A model generated the notes under the pieces. It worked only from the letters and a program-made list of their open reading frames with translations, searched no databases and had not been told where the DNA came from. The position numbers and the translations under genes were made by a program. Shown here in pieces: positions 62,700-64,000 of a stretch of 64,000 bases of DNA. The stretch's first letter is position 1. Every line of letters begins with the position of its first letter. This DNA is from Fimbriimonas sp. Its GTDB lineage: Bacteria; Armatimonadota; Fimbriimonadia; Fimbriimonadales; Fimbriimonadaceae. The stretch covers positions 1-64,000 of the forward strand of contig JARXAE010000002.1 of NCBI GenBank assembly GCA_029866005.1. The letters are read 5' to 3'.

Positions 62700-62990
62700 A
62701 TGGCGATTTCGCTCGATGAAGTAAGGCATGTTGCGAAACTCGCTCGTTTGGACCTCGACGAGCCGGAAATGATGTCACTTCAGACTGAGCTCAACGCGCT
62801 CATCGGACACTTTTCTGACATCCAAGCGGTTGATTTCGGTGGCATCAACCCAAAGCTCCACGCATCTAACCTCACCAATGTTTGGGCCGAAGATGTCCCG
62901 CGCGCATCCTTCAAACGCGAACTCGCCCTCAAAAACGCCCCGATGAGCAAGGCAGGCCTGTTCCTCGTTCCCATGATCATTGAGGATTGA
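62700..62990 (+). CDS. gatC: Asp-tRNA(Asn)/Glu-tRNA(Gln) amidotransferase subunit C
   Basis: A 96-residue GatC that stabilises the GatA-GatB complex. The family pattern is clear: LDEVRHVAKLARLDLDEPEMMSLQTELNALIGHFSDIQAVD and the ending APMSKAGLFLVPMIIED. ATG 62700 is chosen; TAAAAT at 62686-62691 is a reasonable -10 box and would give an almost leaderless mRNA. The stop overlaps the gatA ATG by one base (TGATG), so the two subunits are coupled. Confidence 0.93.
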   Translation: MAISLDEVRHVAKLARLDLDEPEMMSLQTELNALIGHFSDIQAVDFGGINPKLHASNLTNVWAEDVPRASFKRELALKNAPMSKAGLFLVPMIIED

Positions 62991-64000
62991 TGTCGATTAC
63001 ATCGCTTACCGCCGTTGAGATTGCAGCAAAGCTGCGATCAAAAGAAGTTTCTGCTGTTGAGGTCACCACGGCTTTTCTAGACCGTATCGACACAGAAGAT
63101 TCAAAGTACGGGGCATATTTAGCGGTTGACCGAGATCGGGCGTTGGCCGAAGCGGCCGCGGCTCAGATTAGACTTGAGACTGGCGACGCTTCGTTGCTGA
63201 CCGGGGTACCAGTTGCCATCAAGGACAACATGTCCACGGAGGGCATTGAGACGACGTGTGCCTCGAAGATTCTGAAAGGCTACGTTCCGCCGTTTGATGC
63301 GACCGTCGTTGAAAAGCTGAAAGCCCAGGGCGCGGTGATTCTTGGGAAGACGAACCTCGACGAGTTCGCGATGGGGTCGTCGACCGAGACGTCGGCCTAC
63401 AAACTTGCCCATAACCCTTGGGACGTGACCCGCACTCCAGGCGGTTCCTCAGGTGGATCGGCAGCGGCGGTTGCGGCTGATCTGGCTCCAGTTTCTTTGG
63501 GTTCCGACACTGGCGGTTCGATTCGGTTGCCGGCCTCCTTTACCGGAACAGTGGGTTACAAGCCGACCTATGGCCGGTGTTCCAGGTACGGATTAGTTGC
63601 GTTCGCTTCGTCACTTGATCAAATTGGTCCGATCACCAAGACAGTTGAGGATGCAGCAATTCTGGCCGAGGCCACAACTGGCCACGACGAGCGGGATGCG
63701 ACATCAAATCCGGCCCCCCCGGTTTCGGCTCGCGAACTTAAGAATGGCTCATTGAAAGGCCTCAAAATGGCGTTCCCGCGCGAGATGTACGGTGAGGGAA
63801 CCGATCCGGAAGTTCAGAAGACGATTGAAACTTCGCTGGAAGCACTGCGACGAGAAGGCGCAACGGTCGACGAGATTTCTATTCCTTCGATTCCATTGGG
63901 TGTCACGACTTACTACATCATCGCTCCTGCTGAGGCATCATCTAACCTTGCCCGATTTGATGGCGTTCGATACGGGCCCCGATCCCAAGGTCAGGGGCAC
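62990..64000 (+). CDS. gatA: Asp-tRNA(Asn)/Glu-tRNA(Gln) amidotransferase subunit A (3' end outside window)
   Basis: Amidase-signature enzyme that releases ammonia from glutamine for the GatCAB transamidation. The first 337 codons are in the window. The Ser-cisSer-Lys triad is visible: the Lys in VAIKDN, the cis-Ser in [14 protein letters not shown], and the nucleophile Ser in [13 protein letters not shown]. Other family blocks are [40 protein letters not shown] and the C-terminal [22 protein letters not shown]. Presence of gatCA suggests that Gln- and/or Asn-tRNA is made by the indirect route. gatB is not in the window. Confidence 0.96.
   Translation, partial: MSITSLTAVEIAAKLRSKEVSAVEVTTAFLDRIDTEDSKYGAYLAVDRDRALAEAAAAQIRLETGDASLLTGVPVAIKDNMSTEGIETTCASKILKGYVPPFDATVVEKLKAQGAVILGKTNLDEFAMGSSTETSAYKLAHNPWDVTRTPGGSSGGSAAAVAADLAPVSLGSDTGGSIRLPASFTGTVGYKPTYGRCSRYGLVAFASSLDQIGPITKTVEDAAILAEATTGHDERDATSNPAPPVSARELKNGSLKGLKMAFPREMYGEGTDPEVQKTIETSLEALRREGATVDEISIPSIPLGVTTYYIIAPAEASSNLARFDGVRYGPRSQGQGH

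Overview
The window looks like a chromosomal segment of a diderm, non-proteobacterial environmental bacterium, and my best guess is Armatimonadota (Fimbriimonadia-like). That is an inference. The support is a moderately GC-rich genome, frequent TTG/GTG starts, a PEP-CTERM protein beside a dockerin-like secreted protein, GatCA for indirect aminoacylation, RND efflux (so an outer membrane), GH78/GH106/GH130 sugar enzymes and a CruF-type carotenoid cluster. Both window edges cut genes: an MFS transporter on the left and gatA on the right. I saw no rRNA, CRISPR array, integrase or transposase.

Layout. 1-6361: a histidine-utilisation operon (transporter, hutU, hutH, hutG, hutI), nearly all junctions being 4-bp overlaps. 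6345-11722: a carotenoid cluster: cruF-like, crtI, acyltransferase, crtB and idi on the minus strand, with a divergent CruG-like glycosyltransferase. 11713-16457: an RND pump and its adaptor. 16534-25802: an esterase, a GT4-alpha/alpha fusion coupled to a GH130 phosphorylase, a GH78 rhamnosidase, and a DUF5690 transporter overlapping a Zn-alcohol dehydrogenase (possibly phosphonate-related). 25810-32776: an erythromycin-esterase-like protein, an amidohydrolase lying between a tRNA-Ala gene and a perfect 38-bp copy of that tRNA's 3' end, and a GH106-type glycosidase. 32799-42607: isocitrate dehydrogenase with a divergent winged-helix regulator, an anchored hypothetical protein, a DUF429 protein, a sugar ABC module in which the binding protein is fused to a permease, and an MFS exporter. 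42724-45812: the PEP-CTERM protein and the dockerin-like protein. 45924-49339: a small putative secreted ORF directly upstream of secA. 49340-53409: a repeat-rich accessory patch with palindromic repeats, a DUF559 nuclease gene framed by inverted copies of that repeat, and a lipoprotein gene lying between two copies of the 5' end of a DUF885 peptidase gene. 53410-57980: an Rhs polymorphic-toxin protein with a candidate immunity gene. 57981-64000: a sparse stretch, then small genes, tRNA-Ser(CGA), a large envelope protein, and gatC-gatA.

The most unusual items are (i) the DUF559 gene bracketed by inverted palindromic repeats, one of which supplies its Shine-Dalgarno, (ii) the 2.1-kb tRNA-Ala-bounded segment with att-like ends but no integrase, (iii) the small ORF in the secM position ahead of secA, (iv) the Rhs tail plus adjacent small gene, (v) the GT4-alpha/alpha plus GH130 pair, and (vi) the binding-protein/permease fusion.
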